Below are positions 55,601-61,309 of a DNA stretch of 64,000 bases, one piece after another. The stretch comes from Nectonema munidae (lineage: Eukaryota; Nematomorpha; Nectonematoida; Nectonematidae): the NCBI GenBank assembly GCA_030549495.1, contig JAUIRK010001034.1:186001-250000 (forward strand), read 5' to 3'. Every line of letters begins with the position of its first letter. Position 1 is the stretch's first letter. Under the pieces are notes generated by a model that did not search any database, was not told the DNA's origin, and saw only the letters and a list, made by a program, of their open reading frames with translations. The position numbers and the translations under genes are program-made.

Positions 55601-58600
55601 TATTAAAAATTCTATTATTTATTGTAGTAAAATTATAAAATTAATAATATTTCGGACAAAAAAGGAGTAATAGCATTCTTCCACATCTATTTCATCGAGA
55701 AATGCCCTGTGTGCGGATTCTCTTTAAAATTTTGGTGGACGTGAGTTTATACAATACGGATGGATCACGACAAATGTTGTTTTGTCCATGCAGAGCTCTA
55801 TCATAAAGAGGGATACTAAACTTTGTGCATAATTTCTTAATCAAATATTCAACGAATCAGATTCCCTCTAATACATCTAATTTCTTCACTAACCTTCCCC
55901 CCTACAATTTTTAAATCTAGAAGGTGTTTTGGCACGGGAAAGAAATTGTAGGTATGCGTGCTCTATTTTTTCATTTACATCTAAAAGATCATTTTTCATT
56001 GACATATCTCCCATATGTGAATTCAAAGCTTGAACAATCGTTTTCTTTTGGCCAAGGTTCAACAAGGTTCAAGAGAAAATGATACCTATCCCTACAACTT
56101 GGTCTTCTAACCACTTAATTTTTTCAAAGCTGTGGATATTTTTTCCTCTCTATAATTTTTTTAACACTTCTAAAGATAACAAAGGGTAATGGTTACATCC
56201 ATTTTCTCTAATTGCTTTGATTAGATTTTATGACTACTCTGTGATATCAATTACTCTAGTAAGTAATTTTCAAAATTTAGTGAATACATTTTTGATTGAA
56301 AGCTCGAAATGTTACTTTTATCAATAAAATTACACGTCTATTTTAAGGTTTACGTCACATTCAATGTTACTCTTGAAAGTAACTCAAACAAAAAAGTGTT
56401 ACAGAATAAAAATACCTTTCTAGAAAATATTGTTTTTAAAAGAAGTAGGATAATAATTTTTAATGCCCACATTTAATATATGCCATACGTGATTAAATTG
56501 TTAGTTATTATTTTTGTTCTATATAGTTTATGTTACAATTGTATATCTTTTTTTTTGTATTTAACATAATTCATGTATGAAGACATATCCCACTTATGGG
56601 GTGGTAACTTTCAAATAAAAATATCTACAATAAAGCTACCTTATTATTAAAAGTCGTACTCACTACAAATATTATTTACAAGTATTTTTAAAAGGCTTTT
56701 ATACATTTTTATAACATGCTTTTTTAATAATAAAGTAAATAATTTTTTATGTAAATTTTTTCGAATGTACTGTTAATTTTTAATAAATTGAAGTAAAAAA
56801 ATTGTTTGATATTCTTTTTTGTTTTAACATGACTTATAGAAATATAGTTTTTTAAATTTTGTTTTTGAATAGTTTTAAACTGTTATTTTTACTTTTCAAA
56901 TAAATTTAGCTTTATTTTCAAATTGAATTCTGCTAACCTTACTAAAATCTTTATTAGATTAAAAATAGTAAAGTTGGCTAAGCTCTAAAAATTTTAAGGG
57001 CATTTAAGGTTGCTGATATTTTCTATATATCCTAACTACTTTTTTATCATTGAAGTTTATTTAAATACTTATCTTTAATTAAAATTTAATTAAGAATTAT
57101 TTTTACCAATTTTGCTAACAGCTTTCACTTTCGAACTGGTAAACTTTACTGTGGAATTTTGGACAAGAACTTCTAACAATTTAATTAGTTAATTCCATTT
57201 AAGGATTGGGAAACCTTACTAAAATTGAGAAAAAAAATTTTCTTATTAATCTTACAAAATAAAGTTAATTGGGAACTATTCCTCCCCACTTTAAACATTC
57301 TAATTTTAGAGCAACACTTTTATCATAAAGAAGGAATTAGCGATCAGAAAAGTTAGAAAAAAATTCGTTAGCCGAGTCAAATTTTCACAATAATCAAAAC
57401 AAATAATAAATGATCAAGAGTTGAGATCTATAATTCGGTAAATATTTATCAATTAAATTAAAATAACCTACATAATGACTATTTAAAGATTTACCAAACT
57501 TGAAAGAAAATACCGTCAATTTCGCTATACCTATTTATATATCAAGAATTGTTCTTTTGAGCAATTCGATGATCAAATATATCTTTTTATGCTCTCTTTT
57601 GTCCTTGTATTTATTGAATATATTCATTAGAATGTTAATAGTAAAGAAGAAAATGATATCGAACACTCCAACTTTGTTTGGGTGAAATTTTGGTTATTTA
57701 TGGTAAGGAAAAATAATTCACATTTTGTTTTATCTATTTTATTCTATACGATTTTTCAATATGGCTAAAAATGTGTTTTCTCCATTTTATTACATAGATT
57801 TGTTTGATGACCGTGAAAATATACTTATTACATGAACACAAACATTAAATAATACTTGACAGCACAACTAACACATTCCATGAAATAAAATGCGGCAAAT
57901 AAAGTGAAAACACGACATTTCTTATGGCTACCTTAACACAAGATTTCTATAGTGGATTTAATGAATGTAAAATATGGTTTTAAATCATTTCACTTGCAGA
58001 TATTAAAACTAAGTAATTTACTTACTAGCTTTCAAACTAAATGACTACATCATTTAACTTTCAAGTTAAAACAATTTAATTGAGACAATTTACTTTCAAT
58101 TAAAATAATTGAATTTGGAATTAAAAAATGCAAACTTGAATTAGGATTTAAATCAAGAAAGAAATAAAATTTGAAATTTTTTTGAGTGGATTTAAAAATA
58201 AATAAATAATCTTTTCTGACTAATTTTGCTAATGGCCTGCCTTCTTCTAAAGAAAAAGAATCATGAGTGTACTCTCAATACAATGAAAATACACTGACTT
58301 GCACTAAGGTACACTGATCATTCTTTTTCAGAAGCAGGCAGTATTTTGCTAAAAATATTCATGAAAAATAATTTATTTCTTTTTTTAAAGCACATTGATA
58401 AATTTTTCAAATTTCATTTCTTTCTCCATTTTCGTAATGGGTTTACAACATCAAAAAATGCATATATTCTAAATAAGATTTAATTTGATATAAAATTTAT
58501 TTAAATCATAATTTTTCAAACTTTAACGCCTTCCACACATTATTTACATCTTCAATGCAGTTATCAAAACCAAATATAACTTGGGTTTTTTATGTCATAG

Positions 58601-59011
58601 TATAATCTATTTTGATTTTAAAGACGGCATACCTTCAACAAAATAAAAAAGATCTCTTTGTATTTCGTTTAGATTTAGACTTGTTACATTTGTTATAATG
58701 TCGGAAAATTTGATGTTTCGTATTTGCCAGATTTCATCTTCTGAAAAAATTCTAAAAAGAAGTCAATCAAATATGTTAATTATTATTATTTATTTTTATC
58801 AACGTGATTTTAAGTAGTAAAATTAATACCCATTTTCAGTGTTTTCGAACCAAAATCGGTCCGAATCTCTCAATCTCTCAAATTGACTTGTAATGATTTT
58901 TTTGAATAAAGGCCCTGGACCATCTCTGTCATTTGACTCCAGCATTCCACCAACATACAATTCGAGGTGATTTATGTTATTGCGATAAATTTGAGAGAGT
59001 GTTTTGAACAA
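10526..59011 (-). CDS. Duox: Dual oxidase (Duox), 17 exons seen, 5' part beyond window
   Basis: A membrane NADPH oxidase that passes electrons from NADPH through FAD and two hemes across the membrane to O2, making superoxide/H2O2; animal Duox proteins serve in cuticle cross-linking and mucosal defence. The exons give, in order: end of the peroxidase-like domain, first transmembrane helix, intracellular linker, EF-hand region, six-helix ferric-reductase domain, FAD domain and NADPH domain, about 1,024 residues ending at a TGA. Intron phases agree at every junction, with one ambiguous boundary at exon 8/9. The four expected heme histidines, HAFTLTSSPHE, GGGIGVTPYASIL and a C-terminal SENF are present. 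Known Duox proteins are about 1,500 residues, so the N-terminal peroxidase exons lie to the right of the window. Odd points: degenerate EF-hands, one GC donor, two residues after ENF. The identification is firm; exon edges are predictions. Symbol by family, orthology not tested. Confidence 0.95.
11859..12117 (+). pseudogene. Duox exon 12/intron fragment, copy 2 (inverted)
   Basis: Reverse complement of the copy at 3,118-3,374, with about four differences in some 257 bp. Its exon-like sense is on the plus strand, opposite to Duox. It lies inside the last Duox intron (10,658-13,176), so Duox pre-mRNA would carry it as antisense to exon 12. Same internal deletions as copy 1. Confidence 0.9.
12783..12960. 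mobile_element. Small fold-back (MITE-like) element
   Basis: Imperfect palindrome of about 175 bp: outer arm TTTTACTTCTGAATTGTCTT pairs with AAGACAATTTAGCAGTAAAA, and inner arm TCTAAAATGTCTTTTTT pairs with AAAAAAGACATATTAGA. No coding sequence. It lies in the last Duox intron. Family unknown. Confidence 0.65.
13177..13305 (-). CDS. Duox: Duox exon 16: HFGRP segment
   Basis: Reads FICDNTFQEIANKSLLMGFK, then AKNHFGRPNFFSILKYVKSH and HKC. F-I-C-D/E replaces the usual Y-I-C-E; NHFGRP is the diagnostic NADPH-site motif. Acceptor TTTTTTTAG, donor AAATGC|GTAGGA, phase 0 at both ends, 43 codons. About 5.8 kb of intron with a LINE separates it from exon 15. Confidence 0.94.
14230..18132 (+). mobile_element. 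Non-LTR retrotransposon with gag and EN/RT remnants (LINE 1)
   Basis: ORF1 (14,264-15,110, broken) ends in CCHC zinc knuckles, CTNCCFIGHQASKC and then CSLSHKGKEC. ORF2 (15,290-17,840) carries an APE endonuclease (LNVQSLKSKFDLL, VGDFNLNI, SDHYI) and a reverse transcriptase (FRPISIIPTIGKIFEKI, DVNKAFDSVSHKIL, RGVPQGSFLGPLLFIAYMND, YADDVTLIF). Stops near 15,692, 15,932 and 17,296 and several frame changes show it is dead; some sequence after YADD appears deleted. The 3' UTR shares AGCGGTTTTCATAAACCTTT-like sequence with LINE 3, and the element ends in a short TTC repeat. CCHC gag plus APE places it in the jockey/CR1-like group, exact clade not resolved. It lies in Duox intron 15. Confidence 0.92.
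18714..18828 (-). mobile_element. tRNA-derived SINE, copy A (3' truncated)
   Basis: Minus strand reads GGGGGTGAGTAAGGTTGGTT, AGATGCTGGG, and GGTTCGATCCCGCATC: good A-box and B-box promoter motifs of tRNA-like spacing. Two other copies occur at 21,465 and 47,975. This copy lacks the terminal tail. Confidence 0.85.
19091..19246 (-). CDS. Duox: Duox exon 15: NADPH domain
   Basis: Reads IYFFWCCDSPKNFEWFIDIL, then LIEIHTFITQYFHKYDLRST and IL. It matches YFxWxxxxxxxFEWF and IHxxxTQxxxKxDLRTTML of Duox. Acceptor CTATTTAG, donor ATCTTG|GTAAGC, phase 0 at both ends. The frame stays open to 18,917, but that extension does not resemble Duox, whereas the next exon does. Confidence 0.95.
19247..20160. 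other. Duox intron 14, nothing firm
   Basis: Frames at 19,664-19,861 (minus) and 19,909-20,154 (plus) are open but unrecognised. The minus one contains DRNFNCQT, faintly like the LINE gag at 25.2 kb (SRSFNCQA); that is too weak to call. Confidence 0.4.
20159..20160 (-). promoter_or_regulatory. Non-canonical GC splice donor of Duox exon 14
   Basis: Exon ends AAAAAG and the intron starts GCAAGT. AG|GCAAGT is the strong consensus that GC donors need. The protein join KK-IYFFW agrees with the family. Confidence 0.88.
20161..20313 (-). CDS. Duox: Duox exon 14: NADPH-binding glycine motif, GC donor
   Basis: Reads VHIDGPYGSENSDWYKYKTI, then VFCGGGIGVTPYASILQDL and ends TRDYKK. It carries the GPYG motif and the nucleotide-binding GGGIGVTP motif. 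Acceptor AAATTTCAG. The donor is AAAAG|GCAAGT, a GC-AG intron: the next exon begins IYFFW, giving the family's C-K-K-I/V-Y-F-x-W join only if this site is used. Confidence 0.95.
20981..21104. mobile_element. piggyBac-type MITE, decayed
   Basis: Inverted ends TTCCCTTTGAGGACCA and TGGTCCTCAAAAGG, followed on the right by TTAA and preceded on the left by TTAG (a mutated TTAA). The interior has GTCTGC/GCAGAC motifs and GGGTCACTGGTGACCC. Length and TTAA target fit a non-autonomous piggyBac element. Confidence 0.65.
21465..21609 (+). mobile_element. tRNA-derived SINE, copy B
   Basis: Reads GCGTGAGTATGGTTGGTTAG, ATACTGGGTTTCGATAACT, GGGTTCGATCCCACATCAAG, then GATGAAAACACCCCACGGTA and CCTTTA. A and B boxes are intact. 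It differs from copies A and C at scattered bases. Confidence 0.85.
22500..23450. repeat. Tandem array of about 150-bp units
   Basis: Six diverged units share a core like AACTAGCATCGTTGATTTGG then TATAAAAACATAT. The AGCAT of that core falls near 22,558, 22,736, 22,879, 23,029, 23,178 and 23,329, so spacing is 143-178 bp and about 150 for most. Units also share TTGACACTTTCAGA-like and CAAATTTGATT-like parts. It lies in the 6.8-kb Duox intron 13. No coding function is seen. Confidence 0.8.
25093..25700 (-). mobile_element. LINE ORF1 (gag) fragment, inverted
   Basis: Minus frames read LLEKLNSSYDIKHNSLRNIE, EEKIEKLCKRENYI (coiled-coil-like), then CSELLKSRSFNCQAPLINVP, KLFITGIPNFMSLEDVE, matching the RNA-binding part of jockey/CR1-type gag. 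Compare PKFSLNISCDISDEEILDSI in LINE 1. It lies head-to-head with the LINE 3' end that starts near 25,890. Confidence 0.7.
25890..26870 (+). mobile_element. 5'-truncated LINE 3' end (LINE 3)
   Basis: An open frame of about 220 residues (to stop at 26,579) starts after the reverse transcriptase and reads LGLIIDKKLTFHQHVDSLSL, KTLFLPHLCYSLINFGHCNL, and ends MNCFICSDP, homologous to the end of LINE 1 (NCYICQNN). The 3' UTR is shared with LINE 1, and the element ends in (TATC)n at 26,838-26,865. Short CTTTTACAAAGAAA repeats occur at the 5' junction (25,855-25,925). Confidence 0.88.
27101..27330 (-). CDS. Duox: Duox exon 13: FAD-binding domain
   Basis: Reads ITQLTIKRPQGFDYKSGQWV, then EYHAFTLTSSPHEENLKVNI and KAVGRWTWKVRNLFDPNN. 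Y-K-S-G-Q-W and H-x-F-T-L-T-S-x-P-H-E are the FAD-contact motifs of Duox. Acceptor CTACCTTAG, donor CCAAGC|GTAATA, phase 1 in, 0 out. Confidence 0.97.
27331..29603. other. Duox intron 12, nothing recognised
   Basis: The plus-strand frame at 27,914-28,255 is open but resembles no known protein. The part next to exon 12 (from about 29,487) is the source of the copied fragments. Confidence 0.4.
29604..29827 (-). CDS. Duox: Duox exon 12: second heme-histidine helix and start of FAD domain
   Basis: Reads VSVRRYAFRSFFWTHKFFIF, then SLIHGASRLTTEPSFHYYL, PATFYTLDKLISLGKKHIEV, HVIKADIYPT. The His in WTHK and the His in LIHG are the second pair of heme ligands, and LDKLISL is the hallmark leading into the FAD domain. 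Acceptor ATATTTAG, donor CCCACAA|GTAACA, phase 2 in, 1 out. Part of this exon and its downstream intron is copied at 3.1 kb and 11.9 kb. Confidence 0.96.
29828..31380. other. Duox intron 11, left part, A+T-rich
   Basis: No gene or repeat was recognised except a possible plus-strand terminal exon at 31,045-31,107: a pyrimidine tract and TTTCAG, then GFALALVSLNIYLGFNPKKR and TAA. It has no known match and is probably chance. Confidence 0.3.
31390..34825 (+). mobile_element. Nearly full-length non-LTR retrotransposon (LINE 2)
   Basis: ORF1 (ends 31,871) is a basic L1-ORF1-like protein with RRPLRIVYENLESKEKV, LKNSPSNFRHIFISNDL and LNQDERIKLNEMR. ORF2 (from 31,958) has an APE endonuclease (LGDFNYPRIDWD, SWLDLLITND, KSDHYCVSF) and a reverse transcriptase (NYRPISVINIIFKVLE, YLDFQKAFDTVPHERLLLKL, SGIPQGSVLGPVFFSMFIND, IYADDIKLF), then a C-terminal region to RFAVP. 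It is inactive: a frameshift in the T-run near 33,310, stops at about 33,563 and 33,915, another frame change near 34,040 and a stop at 34,541. It ends in (TTATG)n at 34,802-34,825. Few disabling changes suggest it is the youngest LINE here. CR1/jockey-like; it lies in Duox intron 11, antisense. Confidence 0.93.
34886..35015. mobile_element. piggyBac-type MITE with TTAA duplication
   Basis: A 130-bp unit with inverted ends CCCATTTA and TAAATGGG, flanked on both sides by TTAA (34,882-34,885 and 35,016-35,019), the piggyBac target-site rule. The interior has three CGTCTGC motifs, as in the element at 20,981. It sits just past the tail of LINE 2. Confidence 0.85.
35305..36320 (+). mobile_element. 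ZBED5-like hAT transposase remnant
   Basis: Frames read CHEMGAEYEVLLYHTEVRWL, then KLPLWKR near 35,612, and near the end TTYLCESAVSALVNIKTKNL, NRQSVKDDVGLQC. These are the central and dimerisation motifs of ZBED5/FAM200-like hAT transposases (MG-x-x-x-x-x-LL-x-HTE-x-RWL-x-RG; TTYLCE-x-x-FSAL-x-x-IKTK-x-R-x-R). Several stops and frame changes. No terminal repeats found. Confidence 0.85.
36835..36956 (-). CDS. Duox: Duox exon 11: reductase helix
   Basis: Reads MPPTYIEWVFQTIVGCTGFI, then a hydrophobic run ending MFSFATV. It matches the Duox motif (F/W)WxFQTVxGxTGxxL...FA. Acceptor TTATTTCAG, donor CACCGT|GTAAGA, phase 0 in, 2 out. Confidence 0.93.
36957..38572. other. Duox intron 10
   Basis: No gene recognised. 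38,000-38,110 is rich in degenerate TTAG/TTAA steps (GTTAGTTAGTTAATTAA), like tracts at 2,850-2,900, 5,700-5,760 and 41,930-42,030. Confidence 0.5.
38573..38886 (-). CDS. Duox: Duox exon 10: ferric-reductase helices, first heme histidines
   Basis: Reads EHTDFRKVMGVGICISRASA, then LLPMCRHIITKLR and HQICAWTGLFFSIGHTVAHL, VNFYHIST. The His in CHQ and the His in IGHTVAH are the paired heme ligands of this Nox helix. Acceptor CTTTAG, donor AAAGAG|GTTCTC (weak), phase 1 in, 0 out. The 314-bp exon is markedly richer in G+C than anything nearby. Confidence 0.96.
38887..42278. other. Duox intron 9
   Basis: No gene recognised. It contains a TG repeat at 39,055-39,069 and a degenerate TTAG tract at 41,930-42,030. 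Open frames at 39,961 and 40,440 (plus) resemble nothing known. Confidence 0.4.
42279..42449 (-). CDS. Duox: Duox exon 9: helix 2 of the reductase core
   Basis: A Ser/Lys-rich stretch (SSSVGKPKSKFSSLKSRKK) is followed by FLASFLSYIEQNKINIFYLI and a hydrophobic run to TNKFT. This corresponds to Duox W-D-x-Y-x-x-F-x-E-x-x-R-x-x-I-F and the next transmembrane helix. The acceptor GGACAG is chosen by phase; an exon in the preceding intron cannot be excluded. Donor CACAG|GTACCT, phase 1. Confidence 0.82.
42450..43614. other. Duox intron 8
   Basis: No gene recognised. A short GAT/AAT repeat occurs at about 42,701-42,722. A small unrecognised Duox exon here cannot be excluded, because the flanking splice choice is ambiguous. 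Confidence 0.4.
43615..43784 (-). CDS. Duox: Duox exon 8: region after the EF-hands
   Basis: Reads ALMDYKNATKFEVECLFKQM, then LDFNDFLNLLSRHKTLID, equivalent to the Duox segment ending (L/T)xxDFxxMMxxH/Y. The donor is ambiguous: TTCAAAG|GTGTAA (phase 1, end 43,615) fits the next exon best, while the stronger site GGT|GTAAGT at 43,613 would give phase 0. Confidence 0.85.
44067..44160 (-). CDS. Duox: Duox exon 7: second EF-hand (degenerate)
   Basis: Reads THKQKIRIIFDMFDTEQKGK, then LSQEKLYSLF. It aligns to the second EF-hand of Duox (K-x-R-x-x-F-x-M-x-D-x-D). The loop is DTEQKGKLSQEK: position 5 is Lys and position 12, almost always Glu, is Lys. Acceptor AAACTAG, donor TTCAA|GTAAGA, phase 1 in, 2 out. 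Confidence 0.9.
45825..47430 (+). mobile_element. ZBED5-like hAT transposon with BED finger remnant
   Basis: Starts with an ATG frame (MDKCLNLRSDGNSN). BED zinc-finger pieces follow (SALCVECGKVLN, then RHLEK), then HLHALAMKRMPQ-like and SCADMGSIHETLLWHTEIRW with LSRGKV. A dimerisation-domain remnant lies near 47,050-47,200, and the 3' inverted end GGAAACCCTG stops at 47,430. Many stops and frame changes. The 5' inverted end is not seen. Confidence 0.85.
47550..47696 (-). CDS. Short acidic Ser-rich frame, possible transposase N-terminus
   Basis: ATG frame of 48 codons: MESEQSSSSFFEDSTESFL, then NLSSSDDEIDD. Acidic, Ser-rich starts are common in piggyBac and some other transposases, but no core domain follows. 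It lies directly after the hAT end at 47,430. Not identified. Confidence 0.25.
   Translation of the reverse strand: MESEQSSSSFFEDSTESFLTECDSNLSSSDDEIDDNFPIGIIFLHYRL
47975..48127 (+). mobile_element. tRNA-derived SINE, copy C (full length)
   Basis: Reads GGGGCGTGAGTAAGGTTGGT, then ACTGGGTTTCGATAACTC, GGTTCGATCCCGC, and at the 3' end ACACCCCAATGTACCTTTAC with a (TTTACC)n tail. A and B boxes are tRNA-like. The most complete of three copies. Confidence 0.9.
48697..48898 (-). CDS. Duox: Duox exon 6: first EF-hand (degenerate)
   Basis: A basic linker (GGKLKKKNSRFEGE) leads to AKSEFADALGMKDDSLFVER, closely matching the Duox S-K-x-E-F-A-x-A-L-G-M-K motif. EF-hand 1 follows with loop DRQRKGEINIDE. 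Loop positions 3 and 5, normally Asp/Asn, are Gln and Lys, so calcium binding looks impaired; positions 1, 6, 8 and 12 are kept. Acceptor TTTAACAG, donor CAAAG|GTACTC, phase 0 in, 1 out. The exon is visibly richer in G+C than its introns. Confidence 0.93.
48899..49545. other. Duox intron 5
   Basis: A+T-rich. Nothing recognised. Confidence 0.5.
49546..49734 (-). CDS. Duox: Duox exon 5: linker before the EF-hands
   Basis: Reads LVQFSSKIVEETFITTHMK and ends RQEQLNKFFVEAYTQ. FFxEAY is the characteristic Duox motif just before the EF-hand module. Acceptor AAATTAG, donor ACTCAG|GTATCA, phase 0 at both ends, 63 codons. Confidence 0.88.
50380..51570 (+). mobile_element. Decayed LINE fragment (LINE 5)
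   Basis: Near 50,510 the frame reads SLEKILYLNIRSISGNLF, an APE-endonuclease start like that of LINE 4. Near 51,230-51,310 another frame reads AICLSFDISKEFNSINQELI, reverse-transcriptase block A, and near 51,500 LYIDDVLFYNF is a YADD-box relic. The intervening core is missing or interrupted near 50,600-50,850. Old and highly broken. Confidence 0.7.
50635..50793 (-). CDS. Short acidic Ser-rich frame inside LINE 5 region
   Basis: ATG frame of 52 codons: MFHFSSSYSSSVCDSSDD, ALDIYPLNEYTFIGSDDSSS, ending SARSK. It interrupts the LINE 5 remnants and runs on the opposite strand. Like the frame at 47,550 it resembles an acidic transposase N-terminus. Identity unknown; it could belong to an inserted DNA element. 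Confidence 0.25.
   Translation of the reverse strand: MFHFSSSYSSSVCDSSDDALDIYPLNEYTFIGSDDSSSREDLENESLSARSK
51640..52235 (+). mobile_element. Fragment of a different LINE (LINE 6)
   Basis: Frame 51,675-51,806 reads RPRSGVLQGDTLAPFLFILS, LDYVLRTSIDLQLY, then at about 51,825 HTDDIALFSNNTK (YADD-type box). GVLQGDTLAPFLF differs from the GVPQGSxLGPLLF of LINEs 1 and 2, so this is another clade. Beyond it lies an unusually GC-rich patch (52,140-52,215), then (TTAA)n at about 52,222, perhaps the 3' tail. Confidence 0.75.
53374..53570 (-). CDS. Duox: Duox exon 4: cytosolic linker domain
   Basis: Reads YEWINDLHSRKIILKLNE and ends ESSKDTPLLLIKNFDKYDL, the intracellular region after helix 1 (arthropod Duox: L-A-x-E-W, then R-x-P-x-x-x-D-L). 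Acceptor ATTTTTAG, donor GATCTG|GTAAGT, an ideal donor. Phase 1 in, 0 out. Confidence 0.9.
53571..54916. other. Duox intron 3
   Basis: A+T-rich. No gene or repeat recognised; the minus frame at 54,640-54,909 is unassigned. Confidence 0.4.
54917..55207 (-). CDS. Duox: Duox exon 3: first transmembrane helix
   Basis: Starts GDPCAQHKQLSEQDLEPC and continues NEIDTYDYFMG, the conserved extracellular Cys pair and YDYF motif of Duox. A hydrophobic helix follows (FIASIVIIFLCNLAIVLLSF), then a basic cytosolic stretch GRRRAKKHE. Acceptor GCATTTAG. The donor TTCTTGG|GTTTTT is weak, but it is the one that restores phase 1 into the next exon and gives the expected L-A-x-E-W join. Confidence 0.92.
55208..58222. 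other. Duox intron 2, main part
   Basis: 55,680-56,200 has overlapping plus-strand frames with coding-like character (for example HFSLTYLPYVNSK near 55,995 and NGYIHFL) that look like an old transposon, but I cannot name it. The remainder is A+T-rich with nothing recognised. Confidence 0.4.
58223..58352. repeat. Fold-back sequence near Duox exon 2
   Basis: Arms of about 40 bp: TTTTGCTAATGGCCTGCCTT with AGAAAAAGAATCATGAGTGT on the left against the reverse complement of ACACTGATCATTCTTTTTCA with GAAGCAGGCAGTATTTTGCT on the right. Some 50 bp of loop. Possibly a tiny MITE; it lies 281 bp downstream of exon 2 in the transcript. Confidence 0.65.
58633..58751 (-). CDS. Duox: Duox exon 2: peroxidase/transmembrane linker
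   Basis: Reads IFSEDEIWQIRNIKFSDII, then NVTSLNLNEIQRDLF and FVEG, the Duox stretch that follows FWFENxxNG and precedes the DPC motif. The intron before it is only 78 bp. Acceptor TTTTTAG and donor GAAG|GTATGC. Phases 2 in and 1 out both fit their neighbours. The NVTS sequon fits an extracellular position. Confidence 0.9.
58830..59011 (-). CDS. Duox: Duox exon 1 of window: end of peroxidase-like domain
   Basis: Frame reads LYVGGMLE, then GPGPLFKKII, QFERLRDSDRFWFENTENG, matching the end of the Duox peroxidase-like domain (usual form VGGMLE...QFxRLRDxDRFWFEN). The acceptor is taken as ATAAG at 59,012-59,016; the frame stays open to 59,044, so the 5' edge is uncertain. The donor is AATGG|GTATTA, leaving phase 2. 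Earlier peroxidase exons were not found between here and 64,000. Confidence 0.88.
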
Positions 59012-59734
59012 CTTATGAAAAATTAAATCATAATCATAAAACATCGTTACAAAAATTTATAAACAAAAATAGTCAAAATATTGTTGGATTGTTAAGTTTT
59101 AAATTTAGTAGCTTTACACGCGCTGCTTAGGATTAGGTAGAGGAGAGTAGCAAAGAATTAGAACCAAAGAATGTCAAAAAATTTTAGGTGGCATTTTATT
59201 CAAATTTAAATTAATGCACACATGAATATTTTTAGATAAATTGGAATGAACATTGAAAGAAATATATTTTAAAAATAGATTTGATAAAAAAATAAATTTA
59301 TATATGTCGATTTTTTATGCACGACTTTTTGAGTTATAAGCTTGTTTCTCACTTTACAGACAGATTTAGCAAATTGGAAACAACCCTTGAGAAGTAATAT
59401 AAGAATTTAAACAGAATAAACGATCCTCTTTCTTAATTTCAAATAAATTGTAGCTTTGAAAAACAAATGAAATTCGCAAAAATTCATTAAGCAGATTTTA
59501 AAAAGAATGAACAAATGCGGGCTAGTTTCTACAAAAGAAATCTTCAGAAGATTGGATTGATCCTTTGAACGCAGCAGCAATAATACTTACAGCCAATCTC
59601 TTACATTTGACTTCCACTGACAACAATTAAAAGCCTTTATTTTTCTTATTCTGGAATCAAAGATGAGTACTAAACGCGGGTAGACAACTTGTTTTTGTCA
59701 TCTCCAACAAGGTGGAATAATATATTTGTCAATT

Positions 59735-60334
59735 AATCAAAATAAGATTCTGTAAAAAATGAGATAGACAAGGTTAAATTTTCCCTTCATATTTTACTAG
59801 ATGTAAGATTTGATATACCTCATTCGAGGAGACGATGTTATAAAAAATTTTAAATGATCGGTTGGACAACGTTAAAGTTTCTGTTCATATTTTGCTAGAT
59901 GTAAGATTTGATATACCTTATTCGAAAAGACGATATTACAAAATTTGTTACCTATATTTATGCAATTTGTATGGTTTTAAATAATATATTTGTCAATTAA
60001 TCAAATAATCAAAATAAAATTATCAAAGTAACGAAAAATATTCTTTAAAAATCAAAAAAAAAATCTATTTTTTTTCAATATATCGTTGGCTCCTGTTACT
60101 TTTGGTTTACAATATGCATGATTTAATGAAAATGAATAGAGAGACTTCTTTTAGTAAGGATTAGAGAGGTTTCTTTCTATTCTAAAAGCAACGAAAAAGA
60201 ACAATATATTTTAAAAGAATAAATATTTTTTGATTTTTTAAAGAAAATTTTTCGATTCTTTGATTACAAAATTTTATTATCAACAGAAAGTTGAAACTTG
60301 TCTAACTGATTTTTTACAGAATATTATTTTGATT
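59735..60334. mobile_element. MITE-like element with long imperfect inverted arms
   Basis: The left end AATCAAAATAAGATTCTGTA and the right end TACAGAATATTATTTTGATT are inverted copies. Further in, AAAGTAACGAAAAATATTCT pairs with sequence at 60,228-60,280. Inside the left half a unit around AGATGTAAGATTTGATATAC is tandemly repeated with a 98-bp period (59,801 and 59,899). No coding sequence; family unknown. Confidence 0.65.
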
Positions 60335-61309
60335 GCGCTCAACCTTACAGGTTATGAGATATATATCATTACATAACAGAACAGAAAAGAATATCCTAAA
60401 ACCTTTTCATACTTGAAAAAAATTTGTTCAAATTTATAGTCAATTTATTTTAAAGAAACTCGTAAGATAAACAAGATGCATGAAAGTAAACGAGAATTAA
60501 AACTCTAAGTTGCCAAAATTACAGAATATGCACCCCTCATCACCTAATTACTAACAAAACTAATTAATGCAAAATTATAAGCGGATTTAAATTTTACTTG
60601 TAAATGAATGAAGCCCATAAAATAGGCAAGGTTGCACGTAGAATTTGGTTGAATAATTCAAAAGTTATAAAAGATCTATCTAAACAACTTGCATTACACA
60701 GGTGTTGTATACTAAATTGATAACTATGACTTGCGATGGTAAAACACATGCATTGAATTGCGATATCTACTTGCGTTAGCATGAAACACTCTTCGGCCTT
60801 CCAAAAAATCAATAAAGCAAGCTAAAGATTTTAGGTTTGAATTTTTTAAAATACTTTTTAAAGCCTTTGGGTCCAAGGGCGCGTTTAGAAATTTTTGAAG
60901 AAGTGGGCAAAAACTAAAAGATTTTTGGCTATTAGTAAAATGCCTTAATTCATCTCTGAAAATAAATATTTTTATAAATCTTAAATAGTGTTTTTAAATA
61001 GAAGTTAAGAATTTTGACCTTTTTATTAGAAATTTAATTAAAAGGTTAAAAAAATTTATAACATAAACTTATCTTAATAAATCTAAATTAAGTAATCTGA
61101 ATAAGCATCTTTTGTGTTCTCAAGTGTTAGCATCTACTTTGCTAAAGCCCACCAAGTGAAGCTTGCGCTGGTAGTGAAGCACTTTTGGTTCGGTAAACAA
61201 AATTATTGGTTGAACGATTGCACAAATCGATGTTTGATAAATAACATCTGAATGTTTTTGCAAAATATTAAGTATGGTTTGAAAAGTTTCAAAAAATATC
61301 TGTTGTCAA

